Part shown: piece by piece, positions 19,501 to 27,662 of the stretch
How positions within the stretch are numbered: the stretch's first letter is position 1
Layout: each line of letters begins with the position of its first letter
DNA from: an uncultured Bacteroidota bacterium
GTDB lineage: Bacteria > Bacteroidota > Bacteroidia > Bacteroidales > SZUA-534
NCBI GenBank assembly: GCA_946414435.1
Contig: CAMKOM010000003.1
Location: 1-64,000, forward strand
Direction of reading: 5' to 3'
Length of the DNA stretch: 64,000 nt
Position numbers and translations under genes: made by a program
The notes under the pieces: generated by a model
Told to the model about the DNA's origin: nothing
Database searches by the model: none
Seen by the model: only the letters and a program-made list of their open reading frames with translations

Positions 19501-20408
19501 ACATTCTTGACGTGTCGAAATTCGAAGCAGGGTATATTAATTTCAAATATGAGCAATTCGATCTATCTGCTTTGTTCCAAGAAATTTACGACACATTCCA
19601 AAAGAAAGTCAAGCCCGACGTGCTGTTTGTGTGTGACATTAAAAACGACAACTGCATTGTTGAGTTCGACAAGAACCGTACTGCGCAGATTATCAACAAT
19701 TTCATTACCAACGCGAACAAATACACAAAAGAGGGCTTCATCAAGTTTGGCTATGTGTACAAGGACGGCGGCGTGCGCATTTTTGTGCAAGATACCGGCA
19801 TCGGCATCCCCGATGATAAGAAGTCGAAAGTATTCAATCGGTTCGAAAAACTCGACTCGTTTGCTCAGGGCACCGGTCTTGGCCTGTCCATCTGCAAATC
19901 GATAGCCGAGGCTGCCGGCGGTAAGGTCGGATTTGAGTCGCAAGAGTGCAAAGGCTCGACATTCTGGGCTTGGATTCCGATGAAGATTGTCAGTCACAAC
20001 GCCCCACAAGCCGCACTAGAAGCTACCCCCGCAGCATCAGAATCCGGGCTAAAGGATGTGAACATCCTAGTGGCCGAGGACAACGACAGCAATTACTTTC
20101 TAGTTGAGACAATGCTTTCGAACCACAACCTCGCACGCGCCCGCAACGGCATAGAAGCAGTCAAGCTAGCGCAGTCGAAGATATACAATGTCATTTTGAT
20201 GGACATCAGGATGCCCGAAATGGACGGCCTTGAGGCCACACGCAACATCCGCAAGTTCGACACCAAAACGCCCATTGTGGCGCTCACAGCCAACTCATTC
20301 GACTCGGACCGCGAGGCTGCACTTGAGGCAGGTTGCACGGCCTACTTGGCAAAACCTGTCCGCCAAAAAGACCTGACAGCCTTATTGACAAAACTTATAA
20401 AACAATGA
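16560..20408 (+). CDS. Multi-PAS hybrid histidine kinase
   Basis: A 1282-residue sensor kinase. An N-terminal membrane helix (residues 2-24) precedes a series of PAS-type sensor domains, recognisable near residues 150, 280, 520, 660 and 800. The last two share the pattern FIN-x-VPCLF-x-MK-x-VDN and look duplicated. The HisKA H-box MSHEIRTPLNAIVGF carries phospho-acceptor His936. The HATPase domain has a DTGIGIPDDK box and a GTGLGLSICKSI G2 box. The C-terminal receiver has phospho-acceptor Asp1215 (VILMDIRMPEMDG) and the AKPV lysine. There is no output domain, so phosphate must pass to another protein; no response regulator lies nearby. The start is the first Met of the TM helix. Confidence 0.92.
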   Translation: MYLLGILLMLLTLIVTGFFSLMISRRSHASFFKLLETHLSTSKSELLTYNVRKDRFFGASGNNSQYNGYNLSQFAYCFTDSGVLIETIDKLKSRAESMSSFIGLDANGDKYFTLNMRAEWLFGRLHHIDIIMSETKVSTSPAKHLSFSNFRSMFDLVSAGFVICEMDGTVIDFNKATASIFGIPDKDALLSRKFKIYDNPYYTGPQPGSDISNNGALYIVNVDMSKASHHFFGRSGFASLAFRYYKMNDNGKDYLVVIITDLSNQGTPEFATLLDEQQTILKVSTVGYAIYNLDGVMEYANDAFFNIIGVKDPSYYTTHKRVIFDSPVLPDDFKRAIVKNEMTETVCHFAITDDVREYYNSTLTGSLDLKFQCRRVLSADGSKLSYVLCVTDITEDERQRRIIDELDKDKEMLMRTAGISTWTMNLQTWQREQVSGEVIFPEGITLDQLIKNIHPNDTHLLDIILDSMKKGELKESLNVIRMKKTPDDTKYSYFELSLVAKEENGVVTKVGCAIRDVTSQTLYKQTLEQGQIRTQLTMLESDLMQFDFDTDTDILTLYQTEGFPELPQTGPIKALAEYVHYEDRQMMVDLVNRMRSHEDFTQTVYLRLKISREHDEWYNMQLFVIPLQRNSQGDVTIYTGLVRDNTRWIKLMQQQEENNLMLNTFINMVPCLFYMKDVDNDLRYVLVNEEAYKWPGVERENIIGHTDAEAFSHIEAFDIEQERAHDFETIEKGYLEYDITIDMNGERRTWRTIRSVIKTPTGHRYLLSVSLDVSQLHSNIEKLESTIKETEKLNDMLFTFINSVPCLFFMKSVDNNMAYAMVNDKFCQMIGMKREEIIGFNDTELFHNELLEKIQESDNLAVEDGNYSYNITGAPVGNRVYNVHKTKLTLDGHSYILATALDVTEQAETFKELQRAKVKAEESDRLKSAFLANMSHEIRTPLNAIVGFSELLTNTDDPVKKSTYSQYVSSNSDLLLGLINDILDVSKFEAGYINFKYEQFDLSALFQEIYDTFQKKVKPDVLFVCDIKNDNCIVEFDKNRTAQIINNFITNANKYTKEGFIKFGYVYKDGGVRIFVQDTGIGIPDDKKSKVFNRFEKLDSFAQGTGLGLSICKSIAEAAGGKVGFESQECKGSTFWAWIPMKIVSHNAPQAALEATPAASESGLKDVNILVAEDNDSNYFLVETMLSNHNLARARNGIEAVKLAQSKIYNVILMDIRMPEMDGLEATRNIRKFDTKTPIVALTANSFDSDREAALEAGCTAYLAKPVRQKDLTALLTKLIKQ

Positions 20409-20437
20409 TTGTTATATATTTTTAAATCAAAAATACT

Positions 20438-20740
20438 ATGGTAAAACACGTTATTCTCTGGCAGCTGAAAGACGAACTTTCAGCAGAACAAAAAATCGCT
20501 GTCAAGGCTGAAATCAAAAAAGGTCTTGAAGGCTTGGCCGGCAAGGTGCCTGGGCTTCTGGAAATCAAAGTGAACACCAACGGTCTGCCAACATCGAACG
20601 CCGACCTGATGCTCGACTCGACACTCGAGAGCTTCGATGCCCTAAAAGGTTACGCCGTGCATCCTGCTCATGTGGCTGTGGCTGACGGCTCGGTGCGCCC
20701 GAACACAAAGCTGCGCGTCTGCCTTGACTACGAAATTTGA
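20438..20740 (+). CDS. Dabb-family (stress-responsive A/B barrel) protein
   Basis: A 100-residue protein starting MVKHVILWQLKDE, the typical first strand of the Dabb dimeric alpha/beta-barrel fold, with the conserved HPAHVAVAD segment near residue 73. Members are stress-linked or small-molecule-binding proteins with no agreed activity. It follows the hybrid kinase by 29 bases, so it may be co-transcribed. Confidence 0.85.
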   Translation: MVKHVILWQLKDELSAEQKIAVKAEIKKGLEGLAGKVPGLLEIKVNTNGLPTSNADLMLDSTLESFDALKGYAVHPAHVAVADGSVRPNTKLRVCLDYEI

Positions 20741-20851
20741 CGCACTTTGTCGGAAAACATCGGTAATTGGTCGATTAAATAGCTAAAAAGCTCATCGACC
20801 TATTGCTATAATAGTTTGTAATATTGTATTTTGCGAGAAAAAAGTAAACGT

Positions 20852-22327
20852 ATGTTACGCAAAATCCGCATCTCACTGGCAGTGGTGTTTTACACACTGA
20901 TTACGCTTTTGTTCCTTGATTTTACTGGGACAATTCACACCTATTTCGGCTGGATGGCCGACATTCAGTTTGTTCCGGCGCTGTTGGCGCTCAACGTTGG
21001 CGTGGTGGTGGCGTTGCTTGTGCTCACATTCTTGTTCGGGCGTGTCTATTGCTCTGTCATCTGTCCGCTTGGCGTGATGCAGGATGTGGTGGCGTTTTTC
21101 GGCAAAAAGAGCAAGAAAAACCGCTATTCGTTTTCGCCTGAGCTCAAATGGCTGCGTTACAGCGTGTTGGTTGTATTCCTTGCAACGATTCTGGCACCGG
21201 GTGTAGGTTTTATTGCTCATCTGGTGGCACCATACAGCGCCTACGGACGCATTGCCAACAACTTGTTTGCGCCAGTCTATCAGTTTGGTAACAATGTTTT
21301 GGCCTACTTTGCCGAACGTGCCGGCAGCTATGCTTTCTATACAGTTGATGTGTGGATTAAAAGCCTGACAACCTTTGTTGTAGCTGCCGTAACATTTGTT
21401 TTGATTGCCGTTTTGGCATGGCGTGGCGGCCGCACTTGGTGCAACACTGTCTGCCCTGTGGGTACGATTTTGGGATTCTTTGCAAAATACTCGCTTTACA
21501 AGCCGGTTATCGATACCACAAAATGCAATTCGTGCGGCTTGTGCGGTCGAAACTGCAAGGCTTCGTGCATCAACTCGAAAGAGCACAACATCGATTACAG
21601 CCGCTGCGTGGCTTGCTTCGACTGCATCGACAAGTGTAACAAAGGCGCTATCAGTTATAAATTGCGTACTGTTTCGCAAAGCGAGGGAGCTAGTGTCGAT
21701 GAATCGAAGCGTAAGTTTCTGACGGTGGGTGCGTTGATGGTTGCCGCTACGGCAGTCAAGGCGCAGGAGCAGAAAGTCGATGGCGGATTGGCCACCATTC
21801 TCGATCGCAAGGCGCCCAACCGCACTGTACAGCCAAAACCGGCCGGTTCGCTGAGCGTCCGCCATTTCACCGACCATTGCACAGCGTGCCAACTCTGCGT
21901 GTCGGCTTGCCCAAATCAAGTTTTGGTACCATCGTCTGATATCGAGCACTTTATGCAACCTGAAATGTCGTTCGACCGCGGTTACTGCCGCCCCGAGTGT
22001 GTCAAGTGCTCAACCGTCTGCCCGGCCGATGCCATCAAACCAATAACGACTGCCGAAAAATCTTCGGTATCAGTTGGTTATGCCGTTTGGCTGAAAGATA
22101 ACTGTGTTGTCAAAACCGACGGAGTAAACTGCGGCAACTGTGCCCGCCATTGTCCGGTCGGTGCCATTAAGATGGTTCCTGAAGACCCGGAACAGCCTAA
22201 CGGGCTAAAGATTCCGGTTGTGAATACCGAACGTTGCATTGGTTGCGGTGCCTGCGAGCATTTGTGCCCGGCCCGTCCGCTTGGTGCAATTTACGTCGAA
22301 GGCCGCGAGATACATAAAGATGTATAA
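20852..22327 (+). CDS. Membrane-bound polyferredoxin (NapH/CcoG-like 4Fe-4S protein)
   Basis: A 491-residue electron-transfer protein with about four to five membrane helices in the first 200 residues. Two NapH-type motifs, CSVICPLGVMQD and CNTVCPVGTILG, flank the helices. Then come several cytoplasmic 4Fe-4S clusters: CNSCGLCGRNCKASC, CVACFDCIDKC, CTACQLCVSACP, CVKCSTVCP, CGNCARHCP and CIGCGACEHLCP. A hydrophobic, TAT-like stretch with KRKFL (about residue 289) precedes the C-terminal ferredoxin part, which might lie outside the membrane. It probably shuttles electrons between the quinone pool and a periplasmic or cytoplasmic reductase that is not in this window. The start is taken as ATG 20852, not the upstream TTG. 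Confidence 0.88.
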   Translation: MLRKIRISLAVVFYTLITLLFLDFTGTIHTYFGWMADIQFVPALLALNVGVVVALLVLTFLFGRVYCSVICPLGVMQDVVAFFGKKSKKNRYSFSPELKWLRYSVLVVFLATILAPGVGFIAHLVAPYSAYGRIANNLFAPVYQFGNNVLAYFAERAGSYAFYTVDVWIKSLTTFVVAAVTFVLIAVLAWRGGRTWCNTVCPVGTILGFFAKYSLYKPVIDTTKCNSCGLCGRNCKASCINSKEHNIDYSRCVACFDCIDKCNKGAISYKLRTVSQSEGASVDESKRKFLTVGALMVAATAVKAQEQKVDGGLATILDRKAPNRTVQPKPAGSLSVRHFTDHCTACQLCVSACPNQVLVPSSDIEHFMQPEMSFDRGYCRPECVKCSTVCPADAIKPITTAEKSSVSVGYAVWLKDNCVVKTDGVNCGNCARHCPVGAIKMVPEDPEQPNGLKIPVVNTERCIGCGACEHLCPARPLGAIYVEGREIHKDV

Positions 22328-22348
22328 AATAAGTCCGTTATTAATAAT

Positions 22349-22380
22349 AAAAGCCCGACTGACGAGTCGGGCTTTTGTTA
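22349..22380. terminator. Bidirectional intrinsic terminator
   Basis: A perfect 12-bp stem AAAAGCCCGACT/AGTCGGGCTTTT with a GACG loop. It lies between the polyferredoxin (plus) and the anti-sigma gene (minus) and would stop transcription from both sides. Confidence 0.9.
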
Positions 22381-22401
22381 TCTCGTATCATATATAAACG
22401 C

Positions 22402-22716
22402 CTATTTTCCTTCAAATACCGCACTGTCGGCGTAGTTTGGTGCATAGTCGATTTGGGCAGCTGCGGGTTGTGGAGCCGCAGTGGTGTCGACGGTGGTGCC
22501 GGCCGTTGGTGTGACGGGTTGCGAACCGCCAGTCGTCATCCACACCGCACTTGCGCCAATCAGCAGGGCCACCGATGCGGCCACAAGCCATATGCGACGG
22601 TTGCTCGGACGCCCCGACATCTGCTGTTCAATGTTTTGCCAAACCGATTCGGGCACTTCGGCTTCGTGGTTTTCGAGCCCGTTTCTGAAAATCTTGTCAA
22701 TGTTGTTCGTTGTCAT
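22402..22716 (-). CDS. Putative single-pass anti-sigma factor
   Basis: A 104-residue protein. Residues 1-40 are soluble and contain VPESVWQNIEQQM, a segment often seen at the N-terminus of Bacteroidetes anti-sigma or sigma-linked membrane proteins. One membrane helix follows (about 43-62) and then a short Thr/Pro/Ala-rich periplasmic tail. It lies 17 bases behind an ECF sigma gene, the usual place for the cognate anti-sigma factor. No zinc-binding ZAS motif is present, so the call rests on topology and context. Confidence 0.6.
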   Translation of the reverse strand: MTTNNIDKIFRNGLENHEAEVPESVWQNIEQQMSGRPSNRRIWLVAASVALLIGASAVWMTTGGSQPVTPTAGTTVDTTAAPQPAAAQIDYAPNYADSAVFEGK

Positions 22717-22733
22717 AATCTACCAACTAAAAG

Positions 22734-23303
22734 TTACACATTACTCCGGCGGCGTCCGTAAACGGCTTCCACCTTCTCTTGCAGCAAACATCTGGCTCGC
22801 GACAGGTTCGATTTCGACGTGCCTTCCGTGATGTTCAGCATCTTGCTGATTTCCTGATGCGAAAATCCTTCGATTGCATACAGGTTGAACACAGTGCGAT
22901 ATTGTGGTGTGAGCTGCTGCACCATCTGCATCAGCTCGTCAGCCGATATGACGCTCAGCACATCGTCGGGCGAGAGCTGAGTGTCGTATTCAGCGATGTC
23001 GTCAACGGCATATAGGCGGCTCTCGCGACGGTATTGCGACAACGCGCAGTTGACCATCACGCGACGTGCCCACCCTTCGAACGAGCCCTTGAAGTCAAAC
23101 TGCCCGATTTTGGTGAATATCTTCACAAAACCGTCTTGCAGTATGTCTTCGGCCTCGGTCCGATTGCCGGCATAGCGCAGGCACACACCGAAAAGTTTGG
23201 GCGCCAGCATCTTATATAGTTTATGCTGCGCAACGACGCTTTTCTTCTTGCATTGCCTGACCAGTTCGTCGAAATCAATTGTACCAGTCATTTCAAATTT
23301 CAA
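22734..23303 (-). CDS. ECF-type RNA polymerase sigma factor
   Basis: A 189-residue sigma-70 family protein with region 2 (LFGVCLRYAGNRTEAEDILQD, core- and -10-binding) at about residues 53-73 and region 4 (LTPQYRTVFNLYAIEGFSHQEISKML, -35-binding HTH) at about 136-162. There is no region 1 or 3, as in ECF factors. The start overlaps the upstream symporter stop by four bases, so both are co-translated. Its regulon is unknown and may include its own operon. Confidence 0.92.
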   Translation of the reverse strand: MKFEMTGTIDFDELVRQCKKKSVVAQHKLYKMLAPKLFGVCLRYAGNRTEAEDILQDGFVKIFTKIGQFDFKGSFEGWARRVMVNCALSQYRRESRLYAVDDIAEYDTQLSPDDVLSVISADELMQMVQQLTPQYRTVFNLYAIEGFSHQEISKMLNITEGTSKSNLSRARCLLQEKVEAVYGRRRSNV

Positions 23304-24802
23304 TCAGTTGCGTTAGTATGACTCTGTTGGGGCGCAGATGGTTGCGCGACATCAGATTTTTTCTGCAAAATCCATAATCCGGCAAACGTGAGCGCACCGT
23401 TTATCATCAAAAGTTCATAGCCCATTTTGTAGCCGCCAAGCAACTTCGGCGCAAGCCAGTTGAGCACGATGCAGATGAGCGGCGAGACCACAGCCACCAG
23501 CCAAACCCAGCGATCGCACACGGGCCGCTTGGTGAATAGCCCGAAGGCGTAGAGTCCGAGCAGTGGTCCGTATGTGTAACCAGCAATGGTGTAGATGGCG
23601 CTGATAACGCTGCGGTCGTTCAAGCGGTTGAAGATGATGATGACCAAGGCCACCACCGCTGCAATGCCAATGTGAACGCGCTTGCGAAGCCGCGTTTGCT
23701 GCTCGCCGGTGAGATTGCGGTGCTCAATTTCAAGAATATCGATTGAGAAGGCTGTGGTGAGTGCGGTCAGAGCCGAATCGGCCGACGAATAGGCCGCAGC
23801 CACCAGCCCAACGACAAAGAAAAGCGCCACAATCTGAGGCAGATAGCCCTGCGTGGCAAGCATCGGGTATAGATTGTCGGTCTGCTCGGGAATGGCAATG
23901 CCGTTGCGGCCGGCATAGATGTAGAGCATCGCTCCAAGCGCCATAAAAAGCAGATTCACAGGTATGAAGGCAAATCCGTACCAATACATATTCTTTTGCG
24001 CGTCCTTCAGGTTGCGGCAGCTAAGGTTTTTCTGCATCATATCCTGGTCAAGGCCGGTCATCACAATCACAATGAAAATTCCGCTTAGGAACTGCTTCCA
24101 AAAGAAGGTTTTCTCTTTCGGATTGTCGAAGAACCAGAGACGCGAATAGTCGGACTGGCAAATCTCATTAACAACACCGCCAATGCTCAACCCGAGCGAA
24201 TTCTTGACGACTATAATAGTGATTATCAGCGCCGCAAGCATAAAAGTGGTTTGCAGCGTATCGGTGAATACAATGGTGCGGATACCGCCCTTGAAAGTGT
24301 AGAGCAGAATGAGCAGCATAATGCCAACCACCGTCAGCTCGAACGGAATGCCCCATGCATCGAATACGGCAAGCTGCAACACGCTCACCATCAGAAACAA
24401 ACGAAACGAACAGCCAATGACGCGGCTCAGCAGGAAAAAAGCCGAACCTGTCTTGTACGATGTGCGCCCGAAACGGCTGTCGAGATAAGTATAGATGCTT
24501 GTCAGATTGTATTTGTAATAGATTGGCAATAAAACCTTTGCAACAATCCAATAGCCAAAGAAAAAGCCCAAGACCATTTGCATATAAGCAAATTGGTTGA
24601 TGCCCACTTCGCCAGGCACCGATATGAAAGTTACGCCCGATATGCTAGTCCCCACCATCCCGAAGGCCACCAGATACCACGGTGAACGTCGGTTGCCAAT
24701 GAAGAACGAACCGTTGTCGGCGTTGCGGCCTGTTATGTACGATATGGCCAGTAGCGACCCGAAATAAGCCAGCAGAACAATTATTATAAGCGTTGGCGAC
24801 AT
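23300..24802 (-). CDS. Sodium:solute symporter (SSS family)
   Basis: A 500-residue membrane transporter with about 13 hydrophobic helices, an SSS family protein starting LIIIVLLAYFGSLLAISYITGR and containing the GTSISGVTFISVPGEV motif of TM2. It imports a small solute with Na+; the substrate cannot be told from sequence. It is the first gene of an operon with an ECF sigma factor and a putative anti-sigma factor, an unusual pairing that could link uptake of the solute to transcription. Confidence 0.9.
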   Translation of the reverse strand: MSPTLIIIVLLAYFGSLLAISYITGRNADNGSFFIGNRRSPWYLVAFGMVGTSISGVTFISVPGEVGINQFAYMQMVLGFFFGYWIVAKVLLPIYYKYNLTSIYTYLDSRFGRTSYKTGSAFFLLSRVIGCSFRLFLMVSVLQLAVFDAWGIPFELTVVGIMLLILLYTFKGGIRTIVFTDTLQTTFMLAALIITIIVVKNSLGLSIGGVVNEICQSDYSRLWFFDNPKEKTFFWKQFLSGIFIVIVMTGLDQDMMQKNLSCRNLKDAQKNMYWYGFAFIPVNLLFMALGAMLYIYAGRNGIAIPEQTDNLYPMLATQGYLPQIVALFFVVGLVAAAYSSADSALTALTTAFSIDILEIEHRNLTGEQQTRLRKRVHIGIAAVVALVIIIFNRLNDRSVISAIYTIAGYTYGPLLGLYAFGLFTKRPVCDRWVWLVAVVSPLICIVLNWLAPKLLGGYKMGYELLMINGALTFAGLWILQKKSDVAQPSAPQQSHTNATD

Positions 24803-24818
24803 AAACTGTTGTTTTCGG

Positions 24819-24826
24819 CAAAGCTA
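24819..24826 (-). promoter_or_regulatory. Candidate -7 promoter element (TAGCTTTG) for the symporter operon
   Basis: The minus strand reads TAGCTTTG, fitting TAnnTTTG, 16 bases before the symporter start codon. Confidence 0.45.
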
Positions 24827-24945
24827 TTGATTTTTAACGTAAACATTTAACGCAAACGCGAACAATTAACTGCAGCGCATTGTTTTTTGCTATTTTAAAA
24901 AGCAATAACAATCTTTGCATATTGGCATTTAGCATTTGTCCGACA

Positions 24946-25920
24946 ATGATTATCAAAGAGATAACACAAAATATACGTATTTGGTTCAGAGCCTTCAAAA
25001 TATGGCAGAAGACCGGTAATAGCATTTGGGTGAACACCCGCAGTGAACGCGAGCAGAAACGGCGCGGCTTCTTCCATGGCGCATTCGACAGCATCCCGTT
25101 CCTTAACGATGATGCCAAACGAACATTTATCCACCTCCTATTGCGCCCGGGCTATATGATTCGCGACTACATCAACGGCAAGCACGACATCTATCTAGCA
25201 CCACTCGCATCGCTCATCATTTTCTATTCGTTTTTCACAATGATTTCGGCGATGGTGAATCCCGAATTTGGACAAAATGCCGGGCCGCAAATCAAAACCG
25301 ACAGTGCAACCATCGTCTATGACGACACTGTCGCAATTAATCTCACGCCGGGAAGTTCAAATGACACCGCACAAAAACACAGCTATACATTCTCGTTCGA
25401 CATTGGAAACGATGACGCTGTTTCCGACTCTGTAATCAGCGATTGGGGAAACCGCACCGGCAATATGATTTTGCGCGGCTATCAGCTTTTGCATCTCGAC
25501 AAGTATCCCGATGAAGTCGATACACGGTGGAAGGCGTCGCTAGCGGCGTTCGAGGCCACAATGCGCAGCCAGGGAGTGACAATGTTCATCGGCGATTTGC
25601 TGCTTCTGTGGATGGCGGTTTTTATCGGTCTTCGCCGAAAGTACGGCGTCAGGCTGGCGGCGGCGGCCTCAATGGCGGGCTATATGCTATGTCAGGTCTG
25701 CTTCCTGAGAATGTTCACAATGATTTTTACTTTCGGACGCTCGTTAGATGCGGGTATTCTGCTCACAATGATAGTTCTGATGATTGATTATCACCAAATT
25801 CTGGGTGTCAGCTATAAGCGCAGCTTTTGGCTCACAATAAAAACCGGACTGCTTTATGCAGCTTGTCTGATGATGGTTATTCTGCTTTTGCTGGCCGTTG
25901 TGGCGATAGCGGTGAGGTGA
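24946..25920 (+). CDS. DUF3667 family membrane protein
   Basis: A 324-residue protein. The N-terminal part has the DUF3667 pattern: a basic segment, then FLNDDAKRTFIHLLLRPGYMIRDYINGKHDIYLAPLASLIIFYSF (about residues 55-100) entering the first membrane helix. A periplasmic Asp/Ser/Thr-rich loop follows, then three or four further membrane helices. The family is common in Bacteroidetes and its function is unknown. ATG 24946 is preferred over an in-frame ATG 22 codons upstream, which would extend into the region upstream of the divergent symporter. Confidence 0.8.
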   Translation: MIIKEITQNIRIWFRAFKIWQKTGNSIWVNTRSEREQKRRGFFHGAFDSIPFLNDDAKRTFIHLLLRPGYMIRDYINGKHDIYLAPLASLIIFYSFFTMISAMVNPEFGQNAGPQIKTDSATIVYDDTVAINLTPGSSNDTAQKHSYTFSFDIGNDDAVSDSVISDWGNRTGNMILRGYQLLHLDKYPDEVDTRWKASLAAFEATMRSQGVTMFIGDLLLLWMAVFIGLRRKYGVRLAAAASMAGYMLCQVCFLRMFTMIFTFGRSLDAGILLTMIVLMIDYHQILGVSYKRSFWLTIKTGLLYAACLMMVILLLLAVVAIAVR

Positions 25921-25959
25921 CATTTTTGTAATTGGATAATCAACGAATTGATAAATAAA

Positions 25960-25967
25960 TAATTTTG
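25960..25967 (+). promoter_or_regulatory. Candidate -7 promoter element (TAATTTTG) for the SIMPL gene
   Basis: TAATTTTG fits TAnnTTTG and lies five bases upstream of the chosen ATG, so the transcript leader would be very short. Confidence 0.4.
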
Positions 25968-25972
25968 TGAAT

Positions 25973-26671
25973 ATGAAAATGACTCTCAAAATCGACACTC
26001 TGGTAATTGGCGCGAGCATAGTGCTTGGTTGCCATTTCATCTACAGAGGTATAAACAATTATGCGCAGAAGGACCGCTGTGTGTCAGTCAAAGGTCTGGC
26101 AGAGCGCGAAGTGTTGGCCGACAAAGTGGTGTGGCCTCTATCGTTCAACGAAGTGGGCAACAATATGGGGCAACTCTACGAACTGATTGAAACAAAACAA
26201 CACACCATTGTCAACTTCTTGAAAGAGAATGGTATAAAAGACGATGAGATTACCGTTTCGGCACCGTCAGTGCTCGACCGTCTGGCGCAGCAGTGGACGC
26301 AAGACAACGTGCGCGAGCGTTATCAGACAAGTTGCACCATCACGGTCATTTCATCGGATGTGCCTAAGATTATGTCGATTATGAAGATGCAGCAGGAATT
26401 GCTAAAAAAGGGCGTGGCCATTGGCGGAAATTCTTATGAGAATCAGACTGAATATCAGTACACAAATCTGAATTCACTCAAACCCGAAATGATTGAAGAA
26501 GCCACACGCAACGCCCGTCAGGTGGCCGAAAAATTCGCTCAGGACGCCGACTGCGATTTGGGCAGCATCCGCAACGCATCGCAAGGGCAATTCTCTATCA
26601 GCGAAGATTTTACAACACCGCACATTAAGAAAATCCGCGTGGTTACAACCATCGATTACTATTTGAAATAA
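25973..26671 (+). CDS. SIMPL-domain (DUF541) protein
   Basis: A 232-residue protein with an N-terminal hydrophobic helix (anchor or signal, about residues 4-22) and a SIMPL/DUF541 domain: the early strand VSVKGLAEREVLADKVVWPLSF, the conserved LKENGIKDDEIT and the C-terminal VVTTIDYYL. SIMPL proteins are periplasmic or membrane-attached and are often linked to oxidative or envelope stress; their molecular role is not settled. ATG 25973 is chosen, and the upstream GTG adds two residues. Confidence 0.83.
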   Translation: MKMTLKIDTLVIGASIVLGCHFIYRGINNYAQKDRCVSVKGLAEREVLADKVVWPLSFNEVGNNMGQLYELIETKQHTIVNFLKENGIKDDEITVSAPSVLDRLAQQWTQDNVRERYQTSCTITVISSDVPKIMSIMKMQQELLKKGVAIGGNSYENQTEYQYTNLNSLKPEMIEEATRNARQVAEKFAQDADCDLGSIRNASQGQFSISEDFTTPHIKKIRVVTTIDYYLK

Positions 26672-26736
26672 CGTAAATAAACGTACAAGCGTGCCTCAGC
26701 GCGTCTTTACTAATTAATAACTAAAAACTTAAAACA

Positions 26737-27552
26737 ATGAAGATTAAAAGCATGGCATTAATTGCAACAACATTGGCAGCTACGGTTGCCTGCACATCGG
26801 CACCAAAGAAAGCTGAAACTGTACAGCCTAAAGCGCTGATTGTATTCTACTCGCAGAGCAACACCACACGCACGGTGGCTCAAGAAATTCAAAAACAACT
26901 GAATTGCGACATTGCTGAAATTGAGTGCGTTGAGCCGTACTCTGGCGATTTTGGACAGACCATCCAACGCTGGCAAAAAGAACAACAGGAAGGCACTCTG
27001 CCCGAAATCAAACCGCTTGACAAAAACATCAGCGACTACGACGTAATCTTCCTTGGTTACCCGATTTGGGGCGGAACTTATGCCATTCCTGTGGCCACAT
27101 TCCTGAAAAACACCGACTTCGCAGGCAAGAAACTTGTCCCGTTCTGCACTTTCGGCAGCGGCGGTCTTAACACCAGCGTTGCTGCGTTGAAGCAAAGCGC
27201 ACAAAACGCCGAAATCCTTGATGGCTACGGTGTTCGTCAAGCTCGCATTGCCGCAGCTCCGGCCGAAGTTGAGCAGTTCCTAATTAAACTCGGGCTGAAA
27301 GAAGGCGAACTCGAGCAACTGCCGGAATTCTCTGAGCAGAAGGATGTTACCGATGCCGAAAAAGAAATCTTCAATCAGGCTTGCAGCAGCTATCAAATGC
27401 CACTCGGCACACCTGTCACTGTTGGTTCTCGCCCGATAAAAGGCGGCACTGAATATCTCTTCACCGTTGAAGGTCAAGGCGGAATGAAGTCGCAGATTTA
27501 CGTTTTGGCAAGGGAAAACGAAACACCTGAATTCACACAAGTTGTAAGATAA
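26737..27552 (+). CDS. Exported lipoprotein flavodoxin
   Basis: A 271-residue protein with a lipoprotein signal (ALIATTLAATVAC, Cys19) in front of a flavodoxin fold. The FMN phosphate loop is SQSNTTRTV (about residues 39-47), and YPIWGGTYA and FGSGGLNTS follow as FMN-contacting loops. Flavodoxins are usually cytoplasmic electron carriers; a lipid-anchored one implies redox chemistry in the periplasm. About 80 extra C-terminal residues form a small added domain (SSYQMPLGTPVTVGSRP..TEYLFTVEG) of unknown role. A strong terminator follows. Confidence 0.85.
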   Translation: MKIKSMALIATTLAATVACTSAPKKAETVQPKALIVFYSQSNTTRTVAQEIQKQLNCDIAEIECVEPYSGDFGQTIQRWQKEQQEGTLPEIKPLDKNISDYDVIFLGYPIWGGTYAIPVATFLKNTDFAGKKLVPFCTFGSGGLNTSVAALKQSAQNAEILDGYGVRQARIAAAPAEVEQFLIKLGLKEGELEQLPEFSEQKDVTDAEKEIFNQACSSYQMPLGTPVTVGSRPIKGGTEYLFTVEGQGGMKSQIYVLARENETPEFTQVVR

Positions 27553-27578
27553 TCCACAGACAACATAGTGGATTAAAT

Positions 27579-27620
27579 AAAAATCCACGGAGACACAAGT
27601 GTTTCCGTGGATTTTTTTGT
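27579..27620 (+). terminator. Intrinsic terminator after the flavodoxin gene
   Basis: A long hairpin with arms AAAAATCCACGGA and TCCGTGGATTTTT, extended by inner GACAC/GTGTT pairing, followed by TTTTTTT. Confidence 0.9.
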
Positions 27621-27662
27621 GAATAACACTCTGCTGCAACAGACAGCACAAATAATAATTAT

